Translations under genes and position numbers: made by a program
In this document: positions 1 through 11,524 of the stretch, one piece after another
Position numbering within the stretch: the stretch's first letter is position 1
Layout of the letters: each line of letters opens with the position of its first letter
Source: Protula sp. h YS-2021
Lineage: Eukaryota; Annelida; Polychaeta; Sabellida; Serpulidae
DNA: 64,000 nt
Assembly (NCBI GenBank): GCA_949752745.1
Contig: OX457031.1
Location: forward strand, 51,097,103 to 51,161,102
Direction of reading: 5' to 3'
Notes under the pieces: generated by a model
What the model was told of the DNA's origin: nothing
Seen by the model: the letters and a program-made list of their open reading frames with translations, nothing else
Database searches by the model: none

Positions 1-1100
1 TTGCTACTGTTTTGAAGCTTTCTAAGGAATGCAGGAACACTCGGTGAACCTTCCGGAAAACGCTGAAATCCCCAGCGTAGTTAACACATATGCTTAGATA
101 ACAAAGCAGCCAAAAAATGGCGAGGAAGGGGGGGGGGGGGGTGTTGACGTTATGCACCTTTCTTGATTTTCTATACGAGTTTAATAATGTTTAACAAAAC
201 CGTGCGACTTATCCGAGGAATAACTACACCAAATTTAAAGTCGATCCGACTTTCCGATGTCGAGATATTTTGCTTAACAACAGATAATTTTTTACTCGTC
301 AAAAGTTGAAACAGTCCTCTGACTGAACCAAGGAATATCCACATAAAATTTGAAGTCGATATGGCTTTCCGTTATCGAGATATTATGCATACATGATCTG
401 GTTAAAAAAATACACATTTTACGCGATGACGTCATACGCCGCATTCGTTCGTTCTACTCGCAAAAAATATTTAAAGTTTTTTTCGGACCTACCAAGCAAT
501 AATCCCACCAATTTTCAGCTTTTTCCGATGTTCAGCAGCTGAGAAATTTCGCACACAAGATTTTTACAATAAGACGTCATACACCTGCCCTAATCACGTG
601 ACATGCGTAAAAGTTGACAGAACCGTCCGACTGACCCAAGGAATATCCACATAAAATTTGAAGTCGATAGGACTTTCCGTTATCGAGATATTTTGCACAC
701 AAGATCTTGTTTATAATATATACATATTTTACGTGATGACGTCATACGCCGCATTCGTTCGTTCTACTCCCGAAAAAATTCTATAGAGTCTTTCGGACCT
801 AAAAATCAACAATTCCACCAAGTTTCAACTTTCACCGATGTTCAGCAGCTGAGAAATTTCGCACACAAGATTTTTCCGTAATAACGTCATACACCTGCCC
901 TAATTACGTGACATGCGTCAAAAGTTTAAAGAACCGTCCGACCTTACCAAGGAATAAATCGAACTAGTTTGAAGTTTCGTTCTCGAGATATCTTGCACAC
1001 AACACTTTGTTCACAACAGACTGACCACACACACATACACACACACACCGAACGTACAAACACTATATGTCTCCCCTTGGTCGGGGAAGATAATAATAAT
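1..1100 (+). repeat. Interspersed repeat family A, copy 1 (left end cut by window)
   Basis: The same sequence recurs at about 23091-24320, starting from the same head (ttgaagctttctaa) and the same GGGG run. Inside are two subunits of about 305-310 bp, seen by the spacing of gatgacgtcatacgccgc at 425 and 735. Each subunit carries TGACGTCA-type palindromes and a cacgtgaca box. The 3' end is a CA-rich stretch (1028-1050) followed by a hairpin (tatgtctcccc / ggggaaga) and a TAA-rich tail, as in the 3' ends of some LINEs and SINEs. No open frame of note. The class (LINE, SINE or other) is unresolved. Confidence 0.75.
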
Positions 1101-1156
1101 TATTTTTATTATTATCATTATTATTATTATTACTATTGCTGTTTTTCTTGCTAACT

Positions 1157-1169
1157 GCAATAACGATTA

Positions 1170-1232
<63 letters not shown>
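1157..1232. repeat. (ATT)n microsatellite
   Basis: About 25 perfect ATT triplets next to the tail of the preceding repeat. It translates as poly-isoleucine, which is not a real protein. Confidence 0.95.
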
Positions 1233-1234
<2 letters not shown>

Positions 1235-1685
1235 AAACCATATAATATTTTTTTGGTATTGCGTAATAGACTACTGATAATTCAAATGTCACAGAAATCA
1301 ATAATGCTTCATTTTTCTTATACCAAAGGGTGAAAATACATTGAACCAACCTAAATTCTTATCTTTTGGCGAAAGGAAAATAAAAATATTGAAAAAACTG
1401 AATTTACATTTGGCTGTTTATTAAAATGTCGGTAGCTCAGTATTGACTAACCTATTGAAATTTTTTTTTTCAATTTACTCATTTTTTCAGTTGTTTCATA
1501 TTTTTCTATTTATAACGCCAAAACATAAGTTGTTTAAAGTCTGCAACACAAAATGATGAAATACTGAAAATAATTCCGAGTTCCGTGAAATTCGGTTTAT
1601 CGGTAGTCTATTCCGGAATAACCTACCAGAAAATATCTGGTTTTTCATTTGCTTCAGAATTCTTATTTTAAATAATATGTTATAC
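1233..1685. mobile_element. MITE of the TTCCGGAA family, copy 1
   Basis: Non-coding element of about 450 bp. Its ends are inverted copies of a sequence running from aataagaattctgaagc through a ctattccggaatag core to a tcgaatgtcac-like part. The right end here has the full motif (gtagtctattccggaata at 1602-1619, cagaattcttattttaaa at 1656-1673). The left end is decayed. The interior (taaattcttatcttttggcg, ttaaaatgtcggtagctcag) is shared with copies at about 17868, 44630 and 56782. Confidence 0.7.
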
Positions 1686-1689
1686 ATTT

Positions 1690-2070
1690 TTTAAATATCA
1701 ATCACGATTTTACAAACATATGCTGTTGTTACTGTTAGGATTATTATTGAAGGAACAGGTGAAGACATAGGTGCACTGTAGTGAATGTTAGGACTGTGTC
1801 AGGAATGTTATTGTTTACTGTTTACCTAAGCAACACCCTGTGTCAGTTGCGTCATAGTAGTTCGTACCGAGCTGTCACTCAAGCGTTTTGTATTCCACAA
1901 CATGGCCACATCCAGGCAGTAATCATCTACATGATACACATCAATGGCACACAACTGACCGGCTGATCCCCTCCCCCACCCCCATCCCCCTCTCCGGGGA
2001 TGGGGGCCACTCACGTAACAACTGGTTACCATGACTTTTTAAAACGACTCCTAACACTAAGTGCTAAGTT
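1690..2070. other. No gene recognised
   Basis: AT-rich sequence ending in a C-rich tract (1968-2010). The short reading frames on both strands have no recognisable content. Confidence 0.5.
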
Positions 2071-2079
2071 TGAAATACA

Positions 2080-2590
2080 ACAACCCCTCGTTAATTCGTC
2101 CCCGGATAATTCGAACCCCCGGTTAATTCGAACCGTTTTGCCCGGTGTAACAGTACATCTTGCCCCCTGTATAGCTTCCCCCCGGGGGCAAGCTAGCCTA
2201 GTCTAGCCTCCCCCCCCCCTCGTTAATTCGTCCCCGGATAATTCGAACCCCCGGTTAATTCGAACCGTTTTGCCCGGTGTAACAGTACATCTTGCCCCCT
2301 GTATAGCTTCCCCCCCCCGGGGGCAAGCTAGCCTAGTCTAGCCTCCCCCCCCCCCTGGGGGGAAGCTAGACTAGGCTATCTTGCCCCCCTCTGGGATATT
2401 TTGCCCCCTGTTCAGCTTCCCCCCACCTGGGATATTTTGCCCCCCCCCCAAAAATAAAAGTTTTTTTAGTTGTATTTTAAGCTAGACTAGGCTATCTTAC
2501 CCCCCTCTGGGATATTCTGCCCCCTGTTCAGCTTCCCCCCACTTGGGATATTTTGCCCCCCCCCCCTAAAATAAAAGTTTCTTTAGTTGT
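2080..2590. repeat. Duplicated Tigger/pogo-type terminal sequence with C-rich spacers
   Basis: A unit of about 130 bp containing ctcgttaattcg, ggataattcgaac and ggttaattcgaacc is present twice (2084 and 2217). It is followed by two copies of a roughly 112-bp unit with gggatattttgcccccc (2363-2590). The ttaattcgaac words match the inverted-repeat words at 3200-3240 and 4310-4392, so these are terminal or subterminal parts of a Tigger/pogo-like DNA transposon that have been tandemly duplicated. Confidence 0.65.
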
Positions 2591-4393
2591 ATTTTACATA
2601 AAGGGTAATCCGTTTGTATACTCGCTCTCTATTCACAGTTATCGGGGGATTTAGAGTTGACTGCAATAAAGCTACATCTCTTTTTATAATCCATTTTGAT
2701 TGATCAATTGTATTCGACAATAATGCATAACAGTACAAACAATCTCAGGGAAAATGATTTTGCGGTAAAAGTTTACTCCGAATTAAGAAGTTTAAAAGGG
2801 TATGCAAAAGGGTATGAGCATTTCATTTTTTTATTTTGATTATAAATTAATTACTTGATCAGTAGAGGAAATATTGAAAAGAAGTAGTGAATGAAAATGA
2901 ATAAAAATAAATGAAAATAAATCGGCATTGACCTGGTTGGATCAAAAGCGCAGTGAACTGCAGTGAATTGTGTAAATGACTGTTGAATTACGCAAAAACT
3001 TGATAATTTTCAAGCACAGAAGAAATTGTGCTCTATAGAGATCATTTACAATTAAAAGTTAAGTATTTATTCCATTTATTCGATTTTTTACGGAGGGGGC
3101 AAAATATCCCAGAGGGGGGGGGGAAGCTGTACAGGGGGGGGGGGGGGGCAAGACAGCCTGTTACACCGGTCCCGATTTTGGGACCAATGTATTCTTATGG
3201 AAAAGTTCGAATTAACAGGGACCCGGTTAATTCGAACCCATTTTGACCCCCAAAAATAGCCAAATTTCAGGGATTCTTCGCCAAGGACACACTCATAAAG
3301 CCTCAAAGACGGAATGTAAATCAACCTAATCCTAATTGCAATCTCAATAACGGTAAATATGAACACAGCTCACTCTGATACAGGCATGGTTTACTCTGGC
3401 GTTTCAAAACTGTGCTATTTAGGGCCTTTGTGTATTGAGCCCATTGTTTTAAAACAATAGATGAATCGTACCATTGATCTATTATTTGCTTCATTGTCAT
3501 AATCTGAGGCTAGTTGATCCGAGTGACGAATGTTCAAATTCTCCTCTGCTCACGTTTTGATTACATTTGAAAAAACAATAGCTTGAAGGTGGAGTGGGAT
3601 CAGCAATTTTGTAATGAAAAACATGAAAGGAACAATAGGTTCATATATAATTCATCATAATCCGGCCGCTGCAAAATGTATAAAATGACAGTTCTTTTAC
3701 ACTGTAAATCAGAGATAATTTTGAAAGCAACAGTAATTATGACTACGAAAAGAAAACATAATGATTATTCACTGGATATGAAGCGCAAAATAGTGATTGA
3801 AATTCAGAAAGGCTCAAAAACAAGAACACAAATAATTAATGAATATGGAATTTCCAAATGAACCCTTGCAACTTGGATAAAGAATTCCGATGAAATTATC
3901 AAAGATACGGATAATAATGGTTATGAACAGAATCGAAAACGTGCTCGAAATGGCCAGTATGAGGTTCTGGAAATCGCTTTGCTTAAGTGGTTTACTAATG
4001 CACGTACACAAAACATTCCAGTCAGTGGACCTATTCTTATGACTAAAGCCGAAGAATTGGCTAGTAAACTTGGGCAAACATAGTTATTTAGAATAACATA
4101 TGGTTTAATCATAGCATTAGACTTTACATACATGTATATTAAACCTATGTAGATTTGAGTTCAATAAAATAAAAGGGCTATGCTCATTAAAATTTGCTCA
4201 AACCATTAAAATACACGCAGATATACACACAAGACACCTTATATTATTAAACAAAATATATTACTTTTTGACTGTATAAATGACCAAAACCACCTATACT
4301 GAAAACCGATCCCCGGTTAATTCGAACAATGGTTAATTCGAACCAATTCCTTCGGTCCCGACCAGTTCGAATTATCGAGGTTTTACTGTAATA
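2084..4393 (+). mobile_element. Tigger/pogo-like DNA transposon remnant (composite)
   Basis: The right end at 4370-4392 (gttcgaattatcgaggtttt then actgta) is the classic end of Tigger/pogo-related elements, whose other end reads cagtaaaacctcg...ttaattcgaac. Matching words occur at 2084-2140 and again at 3205-3240, so the stretch is probably a composite or an internally deleted element. A transposase N-terminal fragment lies at 3739-4083. The middle (2600-3060) is AT-rich and non-coding. Confidence 0.65.
3676..4083 (+). pseudogene. Tigger/pogo-like transposase, N-terminal DNA-binding part, broken
   Basis: A frame from the ATG at 3739 encodes KRKHNDYSLDMKRKIVIEIQ followed by TRTQIINEYGISK, the usual start of pogo/Tigger transposases: a CENP-B/psq-type helix-turn-helix that binds the element's ends. 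A TGA stop follows at 3859-3861, where the family normally has a serine before TLATWIK. The same frame stays open past the stop to 4083 and includes ALLKWFTNARTQNIPVSG, the second CENP-B-type helix-turn-helix. Intact transposases of this family are about 450-600 residues and carry a DDE catalytic domain, which is absent here. The element is therefore inactive. The family assignment is firm; which subfamily is unclear. Confidence 0.8.
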
Positions 4394-4732
4394 CCATACG
4401 AGGACTGCAGTTGGAAAGAACGCCTTTTTTATGTGAAACGTGGAGTACTGAATGAAAATTACTCCCTCCCACCCCCTCCCCCCAACCCCCGAAGTTGGCA
4501 CTCCGAGCGGACCGCGTCTGGCCTCAAAATAAACCCCCTGCTCTGCGTTTGGTTTTGTTTGGAAACGCATGGCAACAGATATGACACAAACTACCTTCCG
4601 CCAGGCACCGACCACAGTCGTCATTCCTCGCCTAATTTAGTAACGCATGTGCCAAAAGACGCAAATACTGTGAACGTCATACAGCATAGATCGACTTCTG
4701 TGTTGGGTCACGTGTTTGCTGTGGTGGGTCAA

Positions 4733-5276
4733 AACCAAGCCAAAACGCACTCTAGTCTTCAATGCCACAAACAACGAAGCCAAAACGCACTACAGTCCTC
4801 AATGCCGCAAACAACCAAGCCAAAACGCACTACAGTCTTCAATGTCACAAACAACCAAGCCAAAACGCACTCTGGTCCTCAATGTCACAAATAACCAAGC
4901 CAAAACGCCCTCTAGTCTTCAATGCCACAAACAACCAAGCCAAAACACACTCTAGTCTTCAATGTCACAAATAAGCACGCCAAAACGCACTACAGTCCTC
5001 AATACCATGAACAACAAAGCCAAAACACACTCTTGTCCCCCATGTCACAAACAACACGCCAAAATGCACTCTAGTCCTCAATGTCACAAACAACCACGCC
5101 AAAACGCACTCTAGTCTTCAATTGCACAAACAACCATGCCAAAACGCACTACAGTCCTCAATGCCATAAACAACCAAGCCAAAACACACTCTTGTCCCCA
5201 ATGTCACAAACAACCAAGCCAAAACGCCCTCCAGTCTTCAATGCCACAAACAACCAAGCCAAAACACACAATGTCA
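4733..5276. repeat. 40-bp minisatellite, left part (about 14 copies)
   Basis: The unit has the words accaagccaaaacgcact and agtcttcaatgtcacaaac; copies at 4774 and 4814 are 40 bp apart. The array continues at 6231-6425, so the LINE at 5277-6230 interrupted it. Confidence 0.9.
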
Positions 5277-6035
5277 GCCTCTTGGATGAAGTGCAATCGT
5301 CTTAAGCTTAACGCCTCCAAGACAGAAATTCTTGTTATAGGAACACAAAGAAATATAGATCTCGCTAATATATAGACATTACAAGTGGAAAATGAACAAG
5401 TAGCACGCTCGAAGTCAGCAAAAAATCTAGGTGTGACCCTCGATGCGTGTCTCTCGTTAGAACAACACATCCTAGAAGTGGTAAAATCATGCAGATATAA
5501 ATTACGGGAACTGTGGCATATTCGTAAGTATCTATCTCATGATGCAGCCAAAACAATAGTGCACGCCGCAGTCATTTCGAAACTGGATTACTGCAATTGT
5601 CTTTACGTCAATTTACCTACTTTCCTGATAAAGAAGTTGCAGAGCGTGCTAAATGAAGCAGCCCGATTGGTAACTGTAACACCCAGAAATGAGCACATAA
5701 CATCAGCCTTAATCAAACTTCACTGGTTGTCTGTACCAGAACGTATTGAGTACAAAGTTGTCACAATGGTATATAAAGGACTACATGGTCTTGCCCCAGG
5801 ATATATTAGTGAACTCCTAGTCCCTTATGAACCAACCCGACCCCTCTGTTCAGCATCACAGCGTCTTTTAGTTGAACCACGGTTCCGCCTAAAATCAGCA
5901 GGTTATCGAAGTTTTGAGGTTGCAGGGCCGAGACTTTGGAATAAATTACCACAAAATTTGAGAGAAACAGATAATTTTAACACTTTTAAAAAGAATCTCA
6001 AGACCTTTTTATTTAAGAGATCATACTGTGTTTAA
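5277..6035 (+). pseudogene. LINE reverse transcriptase, C-terminal part (CR1/L2 type)
   Basis: The frame begins with WMKCNRLKLNASKTEILVIG, the conserved segment after the catalytic palm of CR1/L2 reverse transcriptases. It continues with KNLGVTLDACLSLEQHI, LDYCNCLYVNLPTFLIKKLQ, AARLVT, IKLHWLSVPERIEYKV and LHGLAPGYISELL, and ends with GPRLWNKLPQNLR before a stop at 6033-6035. All of these are hallmarks of the thumb/C-terminal domain in this clade. The N-terminal endonuclease and the catalytic FADD-type region are missing, and one in-frame TAG lies at 5373-5375. The copy is dead but the frame after the stop is intact for 216 codons, so the insertion is fairly recent. Confidence 0.9.
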
Positions 6036-6230
6036 TAAAAGCATTGTGTAATTTTAGTTTTTCAAATCAGTATTATCTTACCTGCATTTCAGTGCTATTT
6101 TAGACAATATCAGTATTATGTCAGTATTATGTTGATTGTACTATGACTATATTATTTTGATTATTGTAGCGCTTTTATATAGTTTAAAAAGCGCGTAAAA
6201 AAAGAAAAGTCTAATAATAATAATAATAAT
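5277..6230 (+). mobile_element. 5'-truncated CR1/L2-type LINE inserted in a minisatellite
   Basis: About 950 bp holding only the last third of a reverse transcriptase, a short 3' UTR and a terminal (AAT)n tail at 6212-6230. It is flanked by the 7-bp word aatgtca on both sides (5270-5276 and 6231-6237), a plausible target-site duplication. That word is also part of the minisatellite unit, so the duplication is not proof by itself. Truncation at the 5' end is normal for target-primed reverse transcription. Confidence 0.85.
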
Positions 6231-6425
6231 AATGTCACAAACAACACGCCAAAACGCACTCTAGTCCTCAATGTCACAAACAACCAAGCCAAAACGCACT
6301 CTAGTCTTCAATTGCACAAACAACCAAGCCAAAACGCACTACAGTCCTCAATGCCACAAACAACCAAGCCAAAACGCACTCTAGTCCTCAATGTCACAAA
6401 CAACCAAGCCAAAACAAACTACAGT
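6231..6425. repeat. 40-bp minisatellite, right part (about 5 copies)
   Basis: Same unit as 4733-5276, resuming directly after the LINE tail. Confidence 0.9.
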
Positions 6426-8335
6426 CTTTGGATAAGGCGGTGGCGAGTTGACTGGTAGCGAATTGAAAGGTCGCGAGTTTGTCGGTGGCGAATTTGTATG
6501 TACCCCGTAGTCTTCTTATGGGCCTTTATGTCACAAACGACTTCCCTAAATATAAGTTCTAGGCCTCAGTATCACAAACACCTGCCATAACACTATATGC
6601 GCTATACGGCCGCCCGACACGAACAACTTCGTACTCAAACAACGTTCTACGGGCCAGGCGTTGTATATGTAAAGCAACTGTATTTTATAATATGAATAGT
6701 AATCATGTAGCGTTCTTTTGCCGCGAAGTGTTTTCAACGGAAACAACCCGGTGTCCTTGAACTCTTATTTACTTATATTAGCGGGCTTTGTGCTAGCATT
6801 GTTCACCAATATGTGGCTTAGTGTAAAAATGTCATAGACAATGTACTGCCCTTTAAATCTGAAGTACAAATTGGGAGCAGACTGTGTACAGCTAAGGCTG
6901 TCATAATCATAGACACTTTTATCTAAACACCCTCACACTTGAATGCAGCCGCAAAATGGATAATAGATTCATCGAGTTAGCGTTGTTGCGTAACTTGATT
7001 CCCGTTATTATACTGGTTCATTGCCCAGTCACAACAAAGCCGTTGACACAAGGCCCTCAGAGCAATACATGGAGGAGTAATTAGAGGTGCTTAAAGAATG
7101 CCGTGAAAAAATGACACACAATGCCTTCTATTCACACTAAATCTTTCATTTAAACCGTCTCATAAATTGTCGATTGGTCTGTTCAATTTTTCCGTGACGG
7201 GTACCGTTTGTACGGATTATTCTCCTGCTGTTTACATAAAGTGTTTTTGCCCCTATCGTTTCTAAATATAAAGCAAAAAGCTGTGTAAATCTATAAACAT
7301 AACAGTGCGAAAAGTTGACGACTTTAAAAGTCACTTAATAAAGTTTTGGGCGCATGCACTGGGCATTTGAGTAAGATAAAACGATCTAGGGTTCTCTGCC
7401 GTTTGTATAATATTACGCAGATGTATTTTAGGCACTCGTATATTTTCCCAGTGCATAATAGCAATAAAAATGCAAACCGCGTAAGAAGATATTCTTAGCG
7501 TTGCCTCTACCTTGACATTATGCGGGTCATAGATAGAAATGCAACAAACATTCCCGCCCCCCTATCACCCCCCCCCCTCTCCCTCTCCTTTGCTCACGGC
7601 TCGGGTGACAAAGCAACAGTTAAAACCAAGTCAGGTCCAAGATCAAGGCCATTTTTGTTAAGTGTGTATGTGTGTGGCGCTAGGATATGGGGGTGGGGGT
7701 TGTAATTGGAGAATCTGCATTCCAGCAGATTTAAAAATATCCCTCACATTTTCCGGAAACCTATGCCTGAAAATTTGGCACAGACTGCAGATAATCTAAA
7801 ATGGATGCGACCTACATTTGATAGAGGAGATATCGAGATTGGGTTACACTTCCAAAGTTGCACTGCTCTTGGCTCCAGTTCAAAAGCTGTACGATCGTAT
7901 AGATTCCACAGCTGGCAAATGAACACATAAATTGCCACGTCAGCACAAATTGTGCTCAGCAATGGTGACTTGCTGAGACGTAGCTCTGCGGACACTTTAA
8001 TGTTTGCCATGAGCGATGTAGCCCAGCTCTCATGTACAGGTATAGAGAGGTGCTCCAGCTGAACTGTCGAGTAGTGATAGGGAGGAAGTGGGGGTGGGGG
8101 GGGGGGGGGTGGGTGTGGTTGCCGGCCTTTCCTAAAATGACTAAATTTTTTAACAGTTCGCATTCGTGCTTGCCTTCCCTAAAAGCAGGATTATTCGTAA
8201 TTAAATCTGAGTGGAATTACTTGAGCAATAACTTAAAATAACAAGATATTTACTTGATCAATAACTTTTCAAAAATTACATCAAATTTGGTAATGGTAGC
8301 TAGTGACCAACATATATATTATGATTCTATTTAAA
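6426..8335. other. No gene recognised
   Basis: AT-rich, apparently single-copy sequence. Two C- or G-rich tracts (7556-7590, 8085-8115) create short reading frames without protein-like content. No splice-flanked exon was recognised. Confidence 0.45.
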
Positions 8336-8339
8336 CTTG

Positions 8340-8710
8340 TCGGCTCTGACTAGCAGCCAATGAGGTGGAAAATAATCCCCAGTGGATAAGCAGCCATTGA
8401 AGCTTCAAAATTAATCCCTAGCAGACTAGCAGTCAGTGAGGTCGGTCAATCAAGCACTTGCCGACTAGCAGTCAGTGAGGTCGGTCAATCAAGCACTTGC
8501 CGACTAGCAGTCAGTGAGGTCGGTCAATCAATCACTTGTCGACTAGCAGCCAGTGAGGTCAGTCAGTCAGCCAATCGCTTGCCGACTAGCAGCCAGTGAG
8601 ATCGGTTAATCAATCACTTGCTGATTAACAGTCAGTGAGGTCGGGCAATTAATTCCTCGCAGACTAGCAGCTAGTAGTTCGGGTAATTAATCCACAGACT
8701 AGCAGTAATT
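8340..8710. repeat. 39-bp minisatellite, about 9 copies
   Basis: Units built on cgactagcagtcagtgaggt followed by cggtcaatcaagcacttg. Central copies (8420-8530) are nearly identical; flanking copies are more diverged. Confidence 0.85.
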
Positions 8711-8714
8711 GGGG

Positions 8715-9690
8715 TCAGTCAGTTAATCCCTTATTTACCGGTTAACCTTGATTTACTATGGGTCAGCAGCATACAAATAAAAACATTTAACTAATTTCAG
8801 CATGCATGCCAACTGAAAACTGGTGTAACATAAACAATTTTTGACATCGCCCGGGAGCACCTACCTGACAGAAGGCCAAGGGCCTGGTCTTCTTTAGACT
8901 ATTTTTATCAACCAGTAACAATGTGTACCACGGAAATGCTGCCAAGCGCACAAATTGTGTACATGCGCAATTTGTACATAACACTCATTAATTTCATTTT
9001 AAATAAATCATGCATGTGCTTCTTTTAGATATTTACAAGCTTTTAGTGCGATAAGGTTTCCGCATTACACACCATAATTCATATCAAAGGCGTTAACAGC
9101 ATTTATGCCTATTCGCAAGGCCCTGAAAACACAAGCGTGCCCCCCCAAGACGGAAGAAGACATGTTCCTGTTAGAGTTGTGTGTGCCTTTTTTTGTTTAA
9201 TGTAACGACTTGACACGCACTATTATTATTATTATTATTTTAATTATTATTATTACGACAAAACTCCGTTTCATCTTACTGTTTTTTACGATGCGAAAGC
9301 GAAAAAAATGGTGCAAAAAGTGAGTTCATATTTTCCGCAACCATTTATGCTAGAGAACTCAAATTTTTCAGCACAGATAGTTCTTGCAAATTTGTATTGG
9401 AACACTAACTTGCAGATAAATTTGAAATTAAATATGGTCACGTGATTAACTTTTTCACCACTAATCTTTTTCGTTTCCGCACATCTCATAAACGATACGA
9501 TTTGTTGCCCGTATCTTATAACAGTATGAAAGCTCTTAGTTTAAACTGGTTCCAGCGGGAGTTTTTTTAATGAGGACCCGAAGATGGAGTAGCGTTTTAT
9601 GAGCATTTTAGAATTTCAGGAAAGTAAAAATTCAAAATAACTTCTATCTCGAAAACGGTGCATCGTGGTCGTTTTGAGCCGATTTCTGGT
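8715..9690. other. No gene recognised
   Basis: Mostly AT-rich sequence. On the minus strand, a segment at about 8861-8935 ends at a good donor (cag|gtaggt) with a possible upstream acceptor, but its frame does not fit CCDC93. A short ATT microsatellite lies at 9223-9254. Confidence 0.4.
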
Positions 9691-9699
9691 CCTTCCGCT

Positions 9700-9842
9700 A
9701 CGAACAGTGTACCAATGAACGCTGCGAACAGTGGACCAATGAACGCTGCGAACAGTGGACCAATGAATGCTGCGAACAGTGAACCAATGAATGCTGCGAA
9801 CAGTGAACCAATGAACGCTGCGAACAGTGGACCAATGGCATG
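9700..9842. repeat. 24-bp minisatellite, 6 copies
   Basis: Unit accaatgaacgctgcgaaca plus gtgg. The period is a multiple of three, so several frames stay open by construction. Confidence 0.9.
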
Positions 9843-9954
9843 ACACTGGCACCGACCCACACATTTCTGGTTCCTGTATGGATGGAGCTTTGCGGGAGGG
9901 AGAGGGTGCGGGGGCATGCCTCGTATTTCCCTGTAGTAGTCATTCGTCCCTGAC

Positions 9955-10245
9955 ACCGGGCCAACTTCAGTACTTCAGTCATTCGCCAAGAATTTTGTCC
10001 TCCAACCAAAGGGTTCAGTCCTTTAGTCATTCGACAAGAATTTTGTCCTCCAACCAAAGGGTTCAGTACTTCACTTATTCGCCTAGAATTTTGTCCTTCA
10101 ACCAAAGGGTTCAGTACTTCATTCATTCGCCAACATTTTGTACTCCAAAACAAAGGGTTCAGTACTTCAGTCATTCACTGACAATTTTGTCCTCTAAGCA
10201 AAGGGTTCGTTATTTAAGTCACTCACCAACAATCCCACGCGCCAA
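9955..10245. repeat. 48-bp minisatellite, about 6 copies
   Basis: Unit contains gtcattcgccaagaattttg, tcctccaaccaaagggttca and gtacttca. Confidence 0.9.
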
Positions 10246-10452
10246 TTGTCTCAACAGTTGTTCTATTTGAACTCAGCGAGCTATATATGGAAAGTACTTA
10301 ATATATTAAACATTTGATAAATGTTGTGGGAGATCCTTGAAAGAACGAAGTCAATGTGTTTTCCTTAAAAAAACATTCATCTTACTACATTCAATGAAGT
10401 TCCTTAATTTAGTTTCTAACTAAATTAAGGAGTGTGATTTTCTTTTCAAGTA

Positions 10453-11216
10453 CAGATGAAATCACTTAATCGCATACCGGTTAAACGCATAAATCGGTTA
10501 ACTGCATATTATTCGCAAATCCCAAACCATTTCCAATGCTATCTATTGGAAATTTAACCGGATAATTGCATGCCGCTTAATCGCATAAACTGGATAAACG
10601 CATAGCTTTTTCACGTTAAAATGGAAAGCACACCGGTCAATTGCATAATTCTGGGTGACTATCCAAACAGTGCCACACTTGAAGCAAACTAAAGGAGTGA
10701 GCTGCTCCTCGTTTATTTATCTATCTAATGCATTGTCTTTTGTTTGCTTGAACCATTGTGTACATTGCCAACTCCACTCGCGGTTGTTAACAGTGAGTCT
10801 CGCACTCAGCTCTCACTAGATACTGACCTTTATCCTTAATCCCCCTACTGCCTTCGCTGACGCTAGATAATGGCCTGCACCTCCTAACCCCGCGCTGCCT
10901 GAGCTCTCACTAAATAATGGTCTGAAACCCTTACTCCCCCTGGATTTTCGCTGACAGAAGAATATTGATAGTAAATTGTAGTGAACTGTCTGTAGCGATA
11001 TGAATTTATTAAAGCTGTAATAAAAAAATAAAATCGTAGAAGGCAATCGTTATTTTTCTTTTCTGTTGGAAAAATGAAATGCGGGGATGGGGAGGTGAGG
11101 GGGATGCACGTCTAATAACTACCGCAAATGAAAAAAAATAGGCACGGCAAGAGTACTCCGGATAAACGCATGACAGGGTTTGGCAAATTGGCTATGCGAT
11201 TAACCGGTTTCGTCTG
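10453..11216. mobile_element. 764-bp non-autonomous DNA transposon with TA duplication
   Basis: The left end reads TA|cagatgaaatcacttaatcg and the right end reads gcgattaaccggtttcgtctg|TA, giving inverted ends flanked by TA as in the Tc1/mariner/pogo superfamily. Further subterminal words (ccggttaaacgcata, ccggataaacgcat, accggtcaattgcat) repeat in both orientations. No transposase. Confidence 0.8.
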
Positions 11217-11229
11217 TAATTAATGCCAA

Positions 11230-11515
11230 TGCGCCGGTATTTTTGACGGAATTAACCTGCTTTTACCTAGTGCTCCTTGGTAACCTTTGTAGTCATATCA
11301 GGAAATCTATCAAACATATATTTAAGAAACACATGAAATGTTTTGGAATATTTTTATATTTTATTACAGTGTTAGCAATTCTCAAGCTGGCTAAAGGATG
11401 GCTAAAATATCCACTCTCGTCGTTCTATTCTGGAACTGGATTCACCCACGCCTAACTAAATATTCTAACTCTTACGTAAATATGAGCGAGCGCCTAGTTT
11501 TCTTTCATGCCATCA
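11230..11515. other. No gene recognised
   Basis: AT-rich sequence between the transposon and the next minisatellite. The 70-codon plus-strand frame at 11243-11455 has no recognisable feature. Confidence 0.4.
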
Positions 11516-11524
11516 TTTTTTGCT

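Noticed and set aside
1136..1333. Poly-isoleucine frame
   Set aside because: Product of the (ATT)n microsatellite; the same holds for 63777-63965.
4247..4624. 125-codon minus-strand frame over the transposon end
   Set aside because: Overlaps the Tigger-type terminal repeat and has no recognisable domain.
8861..8935. Minus-strand segment with acceptor-like and donor-like borders
   Set aside because: In the phase required after CCDC93 exon 18980-19100 it contains a stop, and the peptide does not fit the family.
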